Part shown: positions 19,200 through 26,727 of the stretch, in pieces
Layout of the letters: each line of letters starts with the position of its first letter
Position numbering within the stretch: the stretch's first letter is position 1
From: DAOVRD01 sp964521715
Lineage (GTDB): Bacteria > Planctomycetota > Brocadiia > SM23-32
Direction of reading: 5' to 3'
DNA: 64,000 nucleotides
Assembly: GCA_964521715.1 (NCBI GenBank)
Contig: CAZFSS010000002.1
Coordinates: forward strand, 124,001-188,000
Made by a program: the position numbers and the translations under genes
The notes under the pieces: model-generated
Told to the model about the DNA's origin: nothing
Database searches by the model: none
Seen by the model: the letters and a program-made list of their open reading frames with translations, nothing else

Positions 19200-19937
19200 A
19201 TGAAGAGCGATCTCGCCGCCACCAGGGACCAGATACGCGAGCTTGACCGAACCGCCATCGAGGACTACGGCATCCCCGGCCTGATCCTCATGGAGAACGC
19301 CGGGCGCGCCTGTGCCCGCGCCGCCGACGAGATGCTCGGGGGCGCCGACGGCAGGAAAGCCACCATCCTGTGCGGACGCGGCAATAACGGCGGGGACGGC
19401 TTCGTCGTGGCGCGGCATCTGAGCAACTGGGGGGCCGACGTCCTGGTGCTTCTCGCCGCCCGGACGGAGGACGCCCTGGCCCAGGAAGGCGAGGCGGCCA
19501 CGAATCTGCGCATCATCCTCGACATGGACATCCCGGTGAAGGAGGTGCCTGCCCCCGGTCAGGTGGCGGAGGCCCTCCGCGAACGAGCCGATTCGGACCT
19601 CATCGTGGATGCCCTGCTCGGCACCGGCGTGCGCGGCGAGGTGAAGGAGCCGTTCCGTTCGGCCATCGAAGCCGTCAACGAGTGCGGATGCCCCGTGCTG
19701 GCCGTAGACGTGCCGTCGGGGCTCGACTGCGACACGGGGGAGGCCCTCGGCGCAGCCATCCGCGCGGACCGCACCGTGACCTTCGTGCTGAGCAAGGTCG
19801 GCTTCACGCAGCCGGGCGCTCAGCAATACACGGGCCGCGTGGAGGTGGCAGAAATCGGCATTCCCAGGAGGGCCATCGAAGAGCTACGGACGCGGGCGGA
19901 CCCTCGGCCCCCGGAAGCGCGAGCCGGACATGCATGA
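19200..19937 (+). CDS. nnrE: NAD(P)H-hydrate epimerase (YjeF N-terminal domain)
   Basis: 245 residues from the ATG at 19200; the Shine-Dalgarno site is weak. Contains ENAGRA (~32-37), GRGNNGGDGFVVARHL (~58-73), DALLGTGVRG and VPSGLDCDTGE, all hallmarks of the YjeF_N Rossmann fold that epimerises damaged R-NAD(P)HX so that a dehydratase can repair it. The C-terminal ADP/ATP-dependent dehydratase domain of fused NnrDE proteins is absent. The last ~10 residues lack family similarity, and the stop codon overlaps the start of a GxxExxY gene fragment, so the true end may have been altered by that insertion. Confidence 0.87.
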   Translation: MKSDLAATRDQIRELDRTAIEDYGIPGLILMENAGRACARAADEMLGGADGRKATILCGRGNNGGDGFVVARHLSNWGADVLVLLAARTEDALAQEGEAATNLRIILDMDIPVKEVPAPGQVAEALRERADSDLIVDALLGTGVRGEVKEPFRSAIEAVNECGCPVLAVDVPSGLDCDTGEALGAAIRADRTVTFVLSKVGFTQPGAQQYTGRVEVAEIGIPRRAIEELRTRADPRPPEARAGHA

Positions 19938-20020
19938 AACTCGCTGAAGTGGCTGTGGGTCTTCTTCTGAACTTCAACGTAGCCCTGCTCAAACAGGGGA
20001 TCAAACGTTTCGTGCTGTAA
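19934..20020 (+). pseudogene. Remnant of a GxxExxY (PDDEXK_3) gene, C-terminal 28 codons
   Basis: The frame encodes MKLAEVAVGLLLNFNVALLK and eight more residues before TAA. It matches the end of the intact GxxExxY protein at 49836 (MKLTGVRLGLLLNFDVKQLK...) at about 17 of 28 positions. All upstream parts, including the GxxExxY and nuclease motifs, are missing. It overlaps the nnrE stop codon by 4 bases and is followed by the same kind of repeat arm that follows the intact gene. It is therefore a decayed copy of a dispersed element. Confidence 0.75.
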
Positions 20021-20083
20021 GTCGTCCTTCGTGCTCCCGCCGTGCGGCGGGCAAGCTTCGTGTCCTTCGTGGTGAGGGGGTCG
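20021..20083 (+). repeat. Downstream repeat arm of the GxxExxY remnant with an inserted hairpin
   Basis: Reads GTCGTCCTTCGTG, then a hairpin CCCGCCG/CGGCGGG (20036-20051) followed by GCAAGC, then TTCGTGTCCTTCGTGGTGAG. Its complement is of the CACCACGAAGGACACGAAG type, a variant of the arms at 49799, 50246 and 51439. The hairpin unit recurs inside another repeat at 48272-48287. Confidence 0.65.
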
Positions 20084-20087
20084 TGGC

Positions 20088-20552
20088 GTGAGGATCTACT
20101 TATCGGCGCCGCTTTTCACGCAGATGGAGCGCCGCTGGAACCGGCTGCTGGCGCAGGGGCTCCAGGAGCGCATCGAGGGGGCCGAGGTCTTCCTGCCGCA
20201 GGACCTTAAGTTCGGCCAGTCGTACAACGACCCGCACGACTTCCCCAAGATATTCCGCGCCTGCATCGAGGCGGCTCGGGCGGCGGACGCCATGGTGGCG
20301 GTGCTGGATGGGCCCGACGTGGACAGCGGGACGGCCCTGGAGATCGGGATCGCCTACGAGCGGGGCATACCCATCATCGGGGTGCGCACGGACTACCGCG
20401 AGAGCCAGGACCGGGGGATGAACCTCGTGGTGGCGGGGGCGTGCACGGAGATACTGCGCGAGATGTCGTTCGGCGAAGACATGGGGCAGCTCGTCAAGGA
20501 CCTGTCGGGCAAGATCGTCGCCGCGCTGCGGCGGTGCCAACACGAGGCGTAG
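20088..20552 (+). CDS. Nucleoside 2-deoxyribosyltransferase family protein
   Basis: 154 residues from a GTG at 20088 with AGGGGG about 7 bases upstream. The fold begins RIYLSAPLF (residues 2-10), a motif of the PF05014 family. DGPDVDSGTALEIGIAYERG (74-93) carries the conserved substrate Asp residues and Glu85, the expected nucleophile. These small cytoplasmic enzymes exchange the base on 2'-deoxyribonucleosides or cleave deoxynucleotides (2'-deoxynucleoside 5'-phosphate N-hydrolase subfamily); the sequence alone does not separate these. It is convergent with the endonuclease III-like gene, and its start lies at the edge of a repeat arm. Confidence 0.8.
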   Translation: MRIYLSAPLFTQMERRWNRLLAQGLQERIEGAEVFLPQDLKFGQSYNDPHDFPKIFRACIEAARAADAMVAVLDGPDVDSGTALEIGIAYERGIPIIGVRTDYRESQDRGMNLVVAGACTEILREMSFGEDMGQLVKDLSGKIVAALRRCQHEA

Positions 20553-20566
20553 GGGCGGCACCTACG
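20548..20566. terminator. Small hairpin between convergent genes
   Basis: CGTAGG/CCTACG stem with a 7-base loop spans the stop codon of the deoxyribosyltransferase and the end of the endonuclease gene. No T-tract, so only weak support as a terminator. Confidence 0.3.
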
Positions 20567-21302
20567 TCCTGGAAGCTGCCTCCCCCCGCACGTGGAGGCA
20601 CCAGCGGCGCACGCAGCATCCTTCGCACGCGGGCGAGCGGGCGTGGCACGTCTTGCGCCCGTGCTCGATCATGTTCAGATGCCCGCTGTACTTCCGCTCG
20701 TCTGGCACGAGCTCGTCCAGCAGGACGTGCGCCTTCTCGCGGCTGCACTTGGGCGGAATGAGCCCGAGCCGCTTGCTGACGCGCAGCACGTGCGTGTCCA
20801 CGACGAAGACGGAACGCCCGAACCCGAACAGCAGGACCAGCCGGGCCGTCTTGATGCCCACCCCCTTGATGGCCGTCAGGCGCTCCTCCACATCGGCGTC
20901 GTCCAGTGGGCGAAGGAACTCCAGCCCGTCGGACAGGGAGCCGTCGCGCTTGCGCAGCCAGGCCAGGATGGACTTGATGGTCCGCGCCTTCTGGTCGGCC
21001 AGGCCGCCCTGCTCGATGGCCCTGGCGACGCGGCGACGGGGGGCGTCGGCAATGGCCTCCCAGCCGCCGAGCTCGTCCCGCAGGGAGCGGTAGGCGCGGC
21101 CGCTGTTGACGTCGCTGGTGTTCTGCGACAGCACGCCTCGCACGAGGACTTCCAGCGGGTCGCCGTGCCCGCGCCAGGTCTTCTCGCCGTAGCATGAGGC
21201 CAGCGCGCGCAGCACCGGCCCCACCTTCGCCGCAGGTTCGACTGCGTAGGCAGGCTTCGCCACGATGCGGTCCTCACGCAGGAGACAAACGAGGACGGCC
21301 AC
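20562..21302 (-). CDS. Endonuclease III-like DNA glycosylase with a 4Fe-4S cluster
   Basis: 246 residues if it starts at the GTG at 21302, three bases after the trpC stop; a GTG at 21263 with GAGG 8 bases upstream would give 233 residues and is equally credible. The HhH-GPD fold includes IKGVGIKTA (Lys151, the Schiff-base Lys of bifunctional glycosylases) and VVDTHVLRV (Asp169, catalytic). Cys219-x6-Cys226-x2-Cys229-x5-Cys235 binds 4Fe-4S. It excises oxidised pyrimidines and nicks the abasic site. It is the last gene of a thiE-trpC-nth-like overlapping operon. Confidence 0.88.
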   Translation of the reverse strand: MAVLVCLLREDRIVAKPAYAVEPAAKVGPVLRALASCYGEKTWRGHGDPLEVLVRGVLSQNTSDVNSGRAYRSLRDELGGWEAIADAPRRRVARAIEQGGLADQKARTIKSILAWLRKRDGSLSDGLEFLRPLDDADVEERLTAIKGVGIKTARLVLLFGFGRSVFVVDTHVLRVSKRLGLIPPKCSREKAHVLLDELVPDERKYSGHLNMIEHGRKTCHARSPACEGCCVRRWCLHVRGEAASRT

Positions 21303-21305
21303 TGC

Positions 21306-22094
21306 TCACGCACGTTCCACGCCGACCAGGCGGCGCGTGGCCGACGCGACGTCGTCCGCCCGCATCAGCGCCTCGCCGACCAGGACGGCCCTGACGCCGC
21401 AGGCCGCCAGGCGCGCCACGTCGGCCCGGCCCTTGATGCCGCTCTCGGCCACGAGCAGCACTCCCTCCGGCACGCGCGGCGCGAGGCGTTCGGTCACTTG
21501 CAGGCTGACCTCGAAGGTGCGGAGGTCGCGGTTGTTGACGCCGACCAGGTCGGCTCCCGCGCCGAGGGCGAGGTCGAGCTCCCGCTCGTCGTGCACCTCG
21601 ACCAGAGCGTCCATGCCGAGCGCCCGCCCGGCGGCCAGCAGCTCCTCCAGGGGGGCCGGCGCCAGCGCCGCGACGATCAGCAGGAAGGCGTCCGCCCCGA
21701 GCGCGCGCGCCTCCAGCACCTGGAGCTCGTCCAGGATGAAGTCCTTCCTCAGCAGCGGCAGCCCGACGGCGTCGCGGACGCGCGCAAGGTAGGAGGGCTC
21801 GCCCCGGAAGAACTCGCGGTCGGTCAGAACGCTGATGCAGGCCGCGCCGCCTCGCTCGTAGGCGCGGGCCAGCTCGACCGGGTCGAAGTCCTCCCGGATG
21901 ACGCCCGCCGAGGGCGAGGCCCTCTTCACCTCGGCGATGACGGCAACGCCCGGCCCTGCGGCGAGCCGCGACCTGAACCCACGAGGGGCGGCCGGCCGGC
22001 CGGCGGCGCTGCGGAGCTCGGCGCGGCCCCGTCTTGCCAGCTCGTCGATCTCGCGGCGCTTGGCCGCGCAGATCGTGGCCAGGATGTCGGGCAT
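21306..22094 (-). CDS. trpC: Indole-3-glycerol-phosphate synthase
   Basis: 262 residues from the ATG at 22094, one base after the thiE stop (TGAGATG); the GTG at 22103 would overlap thiE by 8 bases. Begins MPDILATICAAKRREI as in standalone TrpC. EVKRASPSAG is the substrate loop with the catalytic Lys, LRKDFI the general-acid Lys, VEVHDE and GVNNRDL the catalytic Glu/Asn strands, and AESGI the phosphate site. Catalyses ring closure of CdRP to indole-3-glycerol phosphate in tryptophan synthesis. No other trp genes are in the window. Confidence 0.94.
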   Translation of the reverse strand: MPDILATICAAKRREIDELARRGRAELRSAAGRPAAPRGFRSRLAAGPGVAVIAEVKRASPSAGVIREDFDPVELARAYERGGAACISVLTDREFFRGEPSYLARVRDAVGLPLLRKDFILDELQVLEARALGADAFLLIVAALAPAPLEELLAAGRALGMDALVEVHDERELDLALGAGADLVGVNNRDLRTFEVSLQVTERLAPRVPEGVLLVAESGIKGRADVARLAACGVRAVLVGEALMRADDVASATRRLVGVERA

Positions 22095-22095
22095 C

Positions 22096-22770
22096 TCATT
22101 CACCGGCTTCGTCCCGCTCGCAGACGGCTTTCTCCAGCAGGGCTCGCAGCTCCTGGGCGGCCGACATGGGGTCGCGGTCCGAGCAGAGGGCCGAGCAGAC
22201 GGCGATCGCCGTCGCGCCGGCCCGCATCACGGGCGCCACGGTGTCGTGCACGATGCCGCCGATCGCGACGACCGGCAGGTCCTCCGCCGCGCAGCAGGCG
22301 CAGACATCGGCGACCAGGTCCATGCCGATCCCGCTGTCGTAGCCCTTCGTCTCCGTGGGCGCGACCGGCCCTATCGCCACGTAGTCCACGGGCGACTGGC
22401 AGGCCGCCTGCGCCTGCTCCAGCGAATGGGTAGAGACGCCGATCAGCACGTCCCGCCCGACCAGCGAGCGCACCTCGGCGGGGGGCAGGTCGCCCTGCCC
22501 CACGTGGACGCCGTCCGCACGGCTGAGCAACGCGATGTCCGGCCTGTCGTTGACCAGGAACAGGGCGTCGGCCTCCGCCGTCATACCGCGCAGGACGCGC
22601 GCCCTTTCCAGCAGCTCGGCGTCCGGCATTCGCTTCTCGCGCAACTGTATGGCGTCCACGCCGCCCCGCAGCAGCAGCTCTGCGGTGTCGCGCCAGGGAC
22701 GCCGGCACTGCCGCTCGGTCAGCAGGGCGTATAGCCTCACGGACCGCAGTCTCTCGCGCCTATCGGCCAT
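22096..22770 (-). CDS. thiE: Thiamine-phosphate synthase
   Basis: 224 residues from the ATG at 22770 with GGAGGGG 5 bases upstream. IQLREK (pyrophosphate site), NDRPDIAL (Mg2+ ligands), ADGVHVGQGDLP and IGVSTHS are the ThiE hallmarks, followed by DYVAIGPVAPTETK and VAIGGI. It joins HMP-pyrophosphate and thiazole phosphate to give thiamine phosphate. No TPP riboswitch was recognised in the 78-base gap upstream. Start of the overlapping thiE-trpC-nth-like unit. Confidence 0.93.
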   Translation of the reverse strand: MADRRERLRSVRLYALLTERQCRRPWRDTAELLLRGGVDAIQLREKRMPDAELLERARVLRGMTAEADALFLVNDRPDIALLSRADGVHVGQGDLPPAEVRSLVGRDVLIGVSTHSLEQAQAACQSPVDYVAIGPVAPTETKGYDSGIGMDLVADVCACCAAEDLPVVAIGGIVHDTVAPVMRAGATAIAVCSALCSDRDPMSAAQELRALLEKAVCERDEAGE

Positions 22771-22848
22771 CGTGTCCCCTCCGGTCCTTGCAGGGCGTCA
22801 GCATTTCGACGAGATAGCTGCCCTCTCCCGCGCCCGGGCCCGGACGGC

Positions 22849-24033
22849 TCACTGCGCCCGCGGCGGATCGAGCAGGGCCTCGACCCGATCGGAACCGGCG
22901 CCGTGCGCCTCAAGGAAGTCCGTCAGCGCAGCCAGGTCCGGCAGGGCGTCGTCGAAGAGCGCGCAGCCCGTCTCCGTCTCGACCCTCAGCGCCGCCTCGA
23001 AGCAGGCGGGGACGAACGCCGTCTCGCCGCGCCGCATCGCCATCGCGCCGCCGGGCACGCGCAGCTCCGCCGAGCCGCACAGGCAATGCAGCGTGCGGTA
23101 GCTGCCGTGGCGGAGCCCCAGGTCGCAGGCGCCGGCCCTCAGGCAAAGGCGGCTTCTGACGAAGTGCGGATCGGCCACCATGACCTCCACGCTGTGCCGC
23201 CCGTTTACCTCCACGCGGACGGGAGAGACCCGCCGCAGTCCGGCGTCGGGATCGACCAGCCGGAAGCCGAGCTCGGGGTATTCGCCGGGCCGGCGGCCGA
23301 AGTCATAGATCCGCACGGTCGGGTTCGCCTGGAGGTCCTGGTCGATCCGGAGCCGCCCTTCGGCCACGTCGGCGACGGTCCGGTCGTCCGGATGGACCTG
23401 CACGCTGAGCAGGTCGTTCTGCACCATCAGTATCTTGCTCAGCGTGGGCAGGAGGCCGTCCCCGTATCCCTGCTGGAGTTCGTCGATGATGAGGCGGCTG
23501 TCCGGGCCGACGGCGAACATCGTATGCAGCGTGCCGGCCGGCGTGAGGAACGCTTCCCCGCCCGCCAGCGGCTCGATGACGCCGAACAGCTCCCGCGCCT
23601 GGTCGGACCACGACTCGACGTGCGGCGGCAGTCCCCCGCCCTGGATGAGGTCCTGGAGGCGATCGGCGTCCCGCCTGGTCCGCGCGCCGGACGCGAGGCC
23701 CGTGCGGCCGCTGACGTCGCGGATGTACCAGGCCTCCGTCTTGCCGCGGTGGGGATTCTCGCGCAGGTGGCAAAGGACCGCCTCGCCGAGCAGGGGTTCG
23801 AGCGCGCCTTCGCCCTGCGCGCGCGCTTCCTCCAGCAGGTCCGCAAGCGTCCGGCGCAGGGCGGGCTCGACGACCGTGTTCGAGTAGTTGCCCGGCCCCG
23901 TCTGGGCGGAGGCAAGCCACAGCTCGCCGACGCCCGCTTCGATGCCGGTCAGCTCCAGGGCCCCGCGATGCACGAGCCCCCAGGGCTTGGTGACGGCGAC
24001 GGGGGCGAGCTTCCAGAGCTGCGGCTTCTGCAT
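22849..24033 (-). CDS. Class I mannose-6-phosphate isomerase-like protein with rearranged motif order
   Basis: 394 residues from the ATG at 24033, chosen for AAGGAG 6 bases upstream. All zinc-ligand motifs of type I phosphomannose isomerase are present: KTEAWY (Glu100), PAGTLH (His170) and SVQVHPDD (Gln212, His214). In canonical ManA the order is QVHPDD, then KTEAWY, then GTLH, then LQQ..YDY. Here KILMVQNDLLSVQVHPDD lies between IIDELQQ and VRIYDFGRR, after the other two motifs. The segment thus appears moved or the protein circularly rearranged while keeping all ligands. Likely interconverts a phosphosugar in the cytoplasm. A novel zinc cupin specificity is possible. Sits in a co-directional run with DUF6807 and a TIM-barrel isomerase. 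Confidence 0.75.
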   Translation of the reverse strand: MQKPQLWKLAPVAVTKPWGLVHRGALELTGIEAGVGELWLASAQTGPGNYSNTVVEPALRRTLADLLEEARAQGEGALEPLLGEAVLCHLRENPHRGKTEAWYIRDVSGRTGLASGARTRRDADRLQDLIQGGGLPPHVESWSDQARELFGVIEPLAGGEAFLTPAGTLHTMFAVGPDSRLIIDELQQGYGDGLLPTLSKILMVQNDLLSVQVHPDDRTVADVAEGRLRIDQDLQANPTVRIYDFGRRPGEYPELGFRLVDPDAGLRRVSPVRVEVNGRHSVEVMVADPHFVRSRLCLRAGACDLGLRHGSYRTLHCLCGSAELRVPGGAMAMRRGETAFVPACFEAALRVETETGCALFDDALPDLAALTDFLEAHGAGSDRVEALLDPPRAQ

Positions 24034-24058
24034 CGACCGCTCCTTCACAGAGCAGTGT

Positions 24059-25219
24059 CTAGTCCTGCACGGTCGCCGACGGCGGGAAGATCCAGTCCAG
24101 GTACTTGCGCCCCACGTTGCCCTCCCGCGCCCCGCCAGCGTGGATGAGGACGCGGTAGCGGAAGCACAGGTGCTGGCCGGACGGCACCACGCAGGAGCCG
24201 TCCGCCCCCTCGCCGACGAAGGAGGACAGCCCGAAGGGATTCGCCGTCATCAGGCCGTAGTCGCGCACGTGCCAGTAGGTCGGGTAGCGCAGGTTCGAGG
24301 GGTGGTCGAAGACGGCGATGCCGACGACGTGGTCGCCGACCGGCCCGGAGTAATCGCACCAGCTCGCGCGCTTGCCCCAGGTCTCGGCCTCGTTGACGGC
24401 GCCGAGGGCGTTTTCGATGCGGCCGCCGCGCCCAGCCTCCATCGAGCTGGCCACCCTGAGCGAGGCGACGCCGCCCTCCTTGGTATCGCCGAGCCGCACG
24501 TCGCCCTCGCTGGCGTAGAAGGTGACCGAGAGGTCCAGGAGCCGGAAGCTGGGCGGCACGTTGTAGAACACATATTCCAGGCGGTCCTGCATGAGGCGGT
24601 TGCCCTGCACGTCGACCCAGTCGTTGAGCGCCACGATGCGCCCAAGCACGGGTCCGCCCTCCATTGTCTCGAAGTAGCGGTGGACCATGCGGCCGCTGCC
24701 TTCCTCTTCGCTCCAGTTGTTGGAGCCGTTCACGTCGCCCCAGGCCACGTAGAAGGACCGATGGTGGATGTGGTCGGTCGAATCGCCTTCCACCTCCTCC
24801 TGCGGGTAGGCGCGGGTGACGCCCCGGCCGAACGGCCCGATGAGGGGATAGAGGCAGGGCTTCGACACGTCCCCGCCGTAGATGTAGCGCGTCAGGAGCT
24901 CCCCGCCGATCCTCACGTCGACCCGCCCGTCGCTTCCGCTCGCAACCACGACCTGAGACGAGGCCGGCCTGTCCGCCGGCTCCTGCAGCAGGTACTCCTT
25001 GTCCTGGCGCGCGGCGATGGAGTCAACGATCCAGTGCAGCCTTGCGCCGCCGGTCTCGGGCTCGATCTGGAACGGCACCGCCTGGCCCCTGGCCACGTCC
25101 ACCAGGGCGCAGCCCTTCAGCTCACGTATGGATCGGCGGACGCGCGACGCGACGGGACAGAACTCGACGGGCCGCTGCGTGCCGTGAAGGACGATCCTTA
25201 CCCGTTGCATCTGGGCCAT
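24059..25219 (-). CDS. DUF6807 (PmoA-like) family protein
   Basis: 386 residues from the ATG at 25219 (an ATG three codons later is possible). After an N-terminal beta region, KPCLYPLIGPFGRGVTRAYP is followed by DHIHHRSFYVAWGDVNG, the family's most conserved stretch with clustered His residues. FYNVPPSF and DYGLMTANPFG are further family motifs. Despite the PmoA label used for this family in some databases, it is not a methane monooxygenase subunit; the proteins occur in sugar-catabolic clusters of PVC bacteria and Bacteroidetes and have no settled activity. No signal peptide, so it is probably cytoplasmic. It lies between PMI-like and TIM-barrel genes on the same strand. Confidence 0.8.
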   Translation of the reverse strand: MAQMQRVRIVLHGTQRPVEFCPVASRVRRSIRELKGCALVDVARGQAVPFQIEPETGGARLHWIVDSIAARQDKEYLLQEPADRPASSQVVVASGSDGRVDVRIGGELLTRYIYGGDVSKPCLYPLIGPFGRGVTRAYPQEEVEGDSTDHIHHRSFYVAWGDVNGSNNWSEEEGSGRMVHRYFETMEGGPVLGRIVALNDWVDVQGNRLMQDRLEYVFYNVPPSFRLLDLSVTFYASEGDVRLGDTKEGGVASLRVASSMEAGRGGRIENALGAVNEAETWGKRASWCDYSGPVGDHVVGIAVFDHPSNLRYPTYWHVRDYGLMTANPFGLSSFVGEGADGSCVVPSGQHLCFRYRVLIHAGGAREGNVGRKYLDWIFPPSATVQD

Positions 25220-25261
25220 CTCTCCCCGTCAGTTGGTCGGATGAGGGTCGGGCGCCTCGCT

Positions 25262-26074
25262 TCACGCGAAGGCTGCCCTGAGGTACTCGAGGCTCTCCCG
25301 GGCAATTCTCTCCGGTCCAGCCGAAAAGTCAAACACCTCCACGGAAACGAATCCGTCGTATCCGATCTCCCGCAGCGCCTCGGCGATGGGCACGAAGTCC
25401 GTCGCGCCGAAGCCGGGGCCCTGGAGGTTGGCGTCGTTGGCGTGGAAGTGCTCCAGATAGGGCGCCGACCGGCGGATGATGTCCGGGATCGGCCCTTCCT
25501 CCGCGCTCATGGCCTTGACGTCGAGCATCATGCGAAAGGCGGGCCGGTCCACCGCCTCGACCAGGCGTCGGGCCTCCGCCGCGGTGCAGATGAAGTCCGT
25601 CTCGCCCGGGGCCAACGGCTCAATGCAGAGGCAGACGCCCCGACCGCTCGCGTGCAGGGCGAGCTCGCGGAACGCCGCCACGCTCCGGTCCCAGACCTCC
25701 CCGTAGGTCTGCCCCTCGGGCACGTTGCGCTGCTTGGGCGAGCCCAGGATCATCCTCGTCCCGCCCAGGTCCGCGCAAAAGCCTATCTCCGCCTCCAGGT
25801 ACTCGACCGTCCTGGCCCGGACGGCCGGATCGGGGCTGTTCAGGTGCAGGCCCTTCGGCCTGGCCAGTAGCCAGTGGAGCCCGACGATCTCGAGGCCGTG
25901 CTCGGCAGCGGTCGCGCGCAGCTCCTTGCGCCCATCGGCATGGACGTCCTCGACCGAATCGCTGATCGTGAAGGGAGCGATTTCGACTCCGTCGTAACCC
26001 GCGTCGGCGGCCAGTCTGCAGACGTGCGCGAAGTTCCATCCCTCGCAGAACTCGTTGCACATCGCGAACTTCAT
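25262..26074 (-). CDS. Xylose isomerase-like TIM-barrel sugar isomerase/epimerase
   Basis: 270 residues from the ATG at 26074, preceded by a GGCGGG site; an upstream start at 26137 adds a Gly/Arg-rich tail without family similarity. The AP-endonuclease-2/xylose-isomerase fold begins MKFAMCNEF and ADAGYDGVEIAPF. CIEPLAPGETDF (metal-binding Glu), MMLDVKAM, HANDANLQGPGFG (His and Asp ligands) and VSVEVFDF (Glu) line the divalent-metal site. Such enzymes isomerise or epimerise sugars or keto sugars, or hydrolyse related acids, in the cytoplasm. The context suggests the same sugar pathway as the DUF6807 and PMI-like neighbours. Substrate unknown. Confidence 0.85.
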   Translation of the reverse strand: MKFAMCNEFCEGWNFAHVCRLAADAGYDGVEIAPFTISDSVEDVHADGRKELRATAAEHGLEIVGLHWLLARPKGLHLNSPDPAVRARTVEYLEAEIGFCADLGGTRMILGSPKQRNVPEGQTYGEVWDRSVAAFRELALHASGRGVCLCIEPLAPGETDFICTAAEARRLVEAVDRPAFRMMLDVKAMSAEEGPIPDIIRRSAPYLEHFHANDANLQGPGFGATDFVPIAEALREIGYDGFVSVEVFDFSAGPERIARESLEYLRAAFA

Positions 26075-26157
26075 GCGCCCGCCTTTCCCTCTTGCGACGC
26101 CCCACAGGCCGCGCGGATCGCCCCCGGCGCCGCGCATGCCTTCTCAGGACCGGAAGA

Positions 26158-26682
26158 TCACGCCCGGCCCTCGCCCTCCCGGCGCTGCCGGAGCTCCTCC
26201 TCCAGCATCTCGATGAAGGGCCCGAAGATCGTTCTGCTCTGCTCGTTCAGTTTGGCGAGCTTCTCGTGCAGGCCCTTGATCCGCTCCACCGTCTCCAACT
26301 GCGTCTTGGGCATGTGGACGAAGTCGATCTCGCTGAGCTCGATCGCGGGGGGCTCGACGGGCTCCTGGTGCACGCAGACCAGGGGCAGCAGCCCGATGCG
26401 CTGGAGCTGCCTGGCCGCGCTCGCACGGCAGTTCAGGATCACCACGGTCTTGCCCGGCTTGTGCGGGATGGACGTGGCCGCATCGGCTATGACGCCCAGG
26501 AAGGTGCTGTCCATCCCCTTGCAGTCGGCCAGGTCGAAGGCGACCTGCTTGCACCCGGCGCGGAACATCGCGCTGAGGAAGTCCGGTATGCCGAGGCTGT
26601 TCTTCTGCGTCGCAAAGCCGTACGGTTTCAGATAGACGGTGCTGTCGATAACGGCGACGCCGATGCGATCTTCTTCCTCCAA
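26158..26682 (-). CDS. STAS-domain anti-anti-sigma-like protein
   Basis: 174 residues from a TTG at 26682 with AAGGGAG about 8 bases upstream. The first ~110 residues resemble a STAS fold: VAVIDSTVYLKPYG and FDLADCKGMDSTFLGVIADA, where the Ser in MDST matches the phosphorylated Ser of SpoIIAA/RsbV proteins. NCRASAARQLQRIGL fits the second half. The remaining ~60 residues are charged and probably helical, a C-terminal extension not usual for short RsbV proteins. Likely a partner-switching regulator whose binding to an anti-sigma kinase depends on phosphorylation. No such kinase or sigma factor is in the window. Confidence 0.75.
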   Translation of the reverse strand: MEEEDRIGVAVIDSTVYLKPYGFATQKNSLGIPDFLSAMFRAGCKQVAFDLADCKGMDSTFLGVIADAATSIPHKPGKTVVILNCRASAARQLQRIGLLPLVCVHQEPVEPPAIELSEIDFVHMPKTQLETVERIKGLHEKLAKLNEQSRTIFGPFIEMLEEELRQRREGEGRA

Positions 26683-26727
26683 ATCCGCGTCTCCCTTCGC
26701 CTGAGGACGTTCCGGTCCGGGACCTCC

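Noticed and set aside
22771..22848. TPP riboswitch before thiE
   Set aside because: The gap is only 78 bases and I could not find the conserved CTGAGA and GAACCTGA-like boxes.
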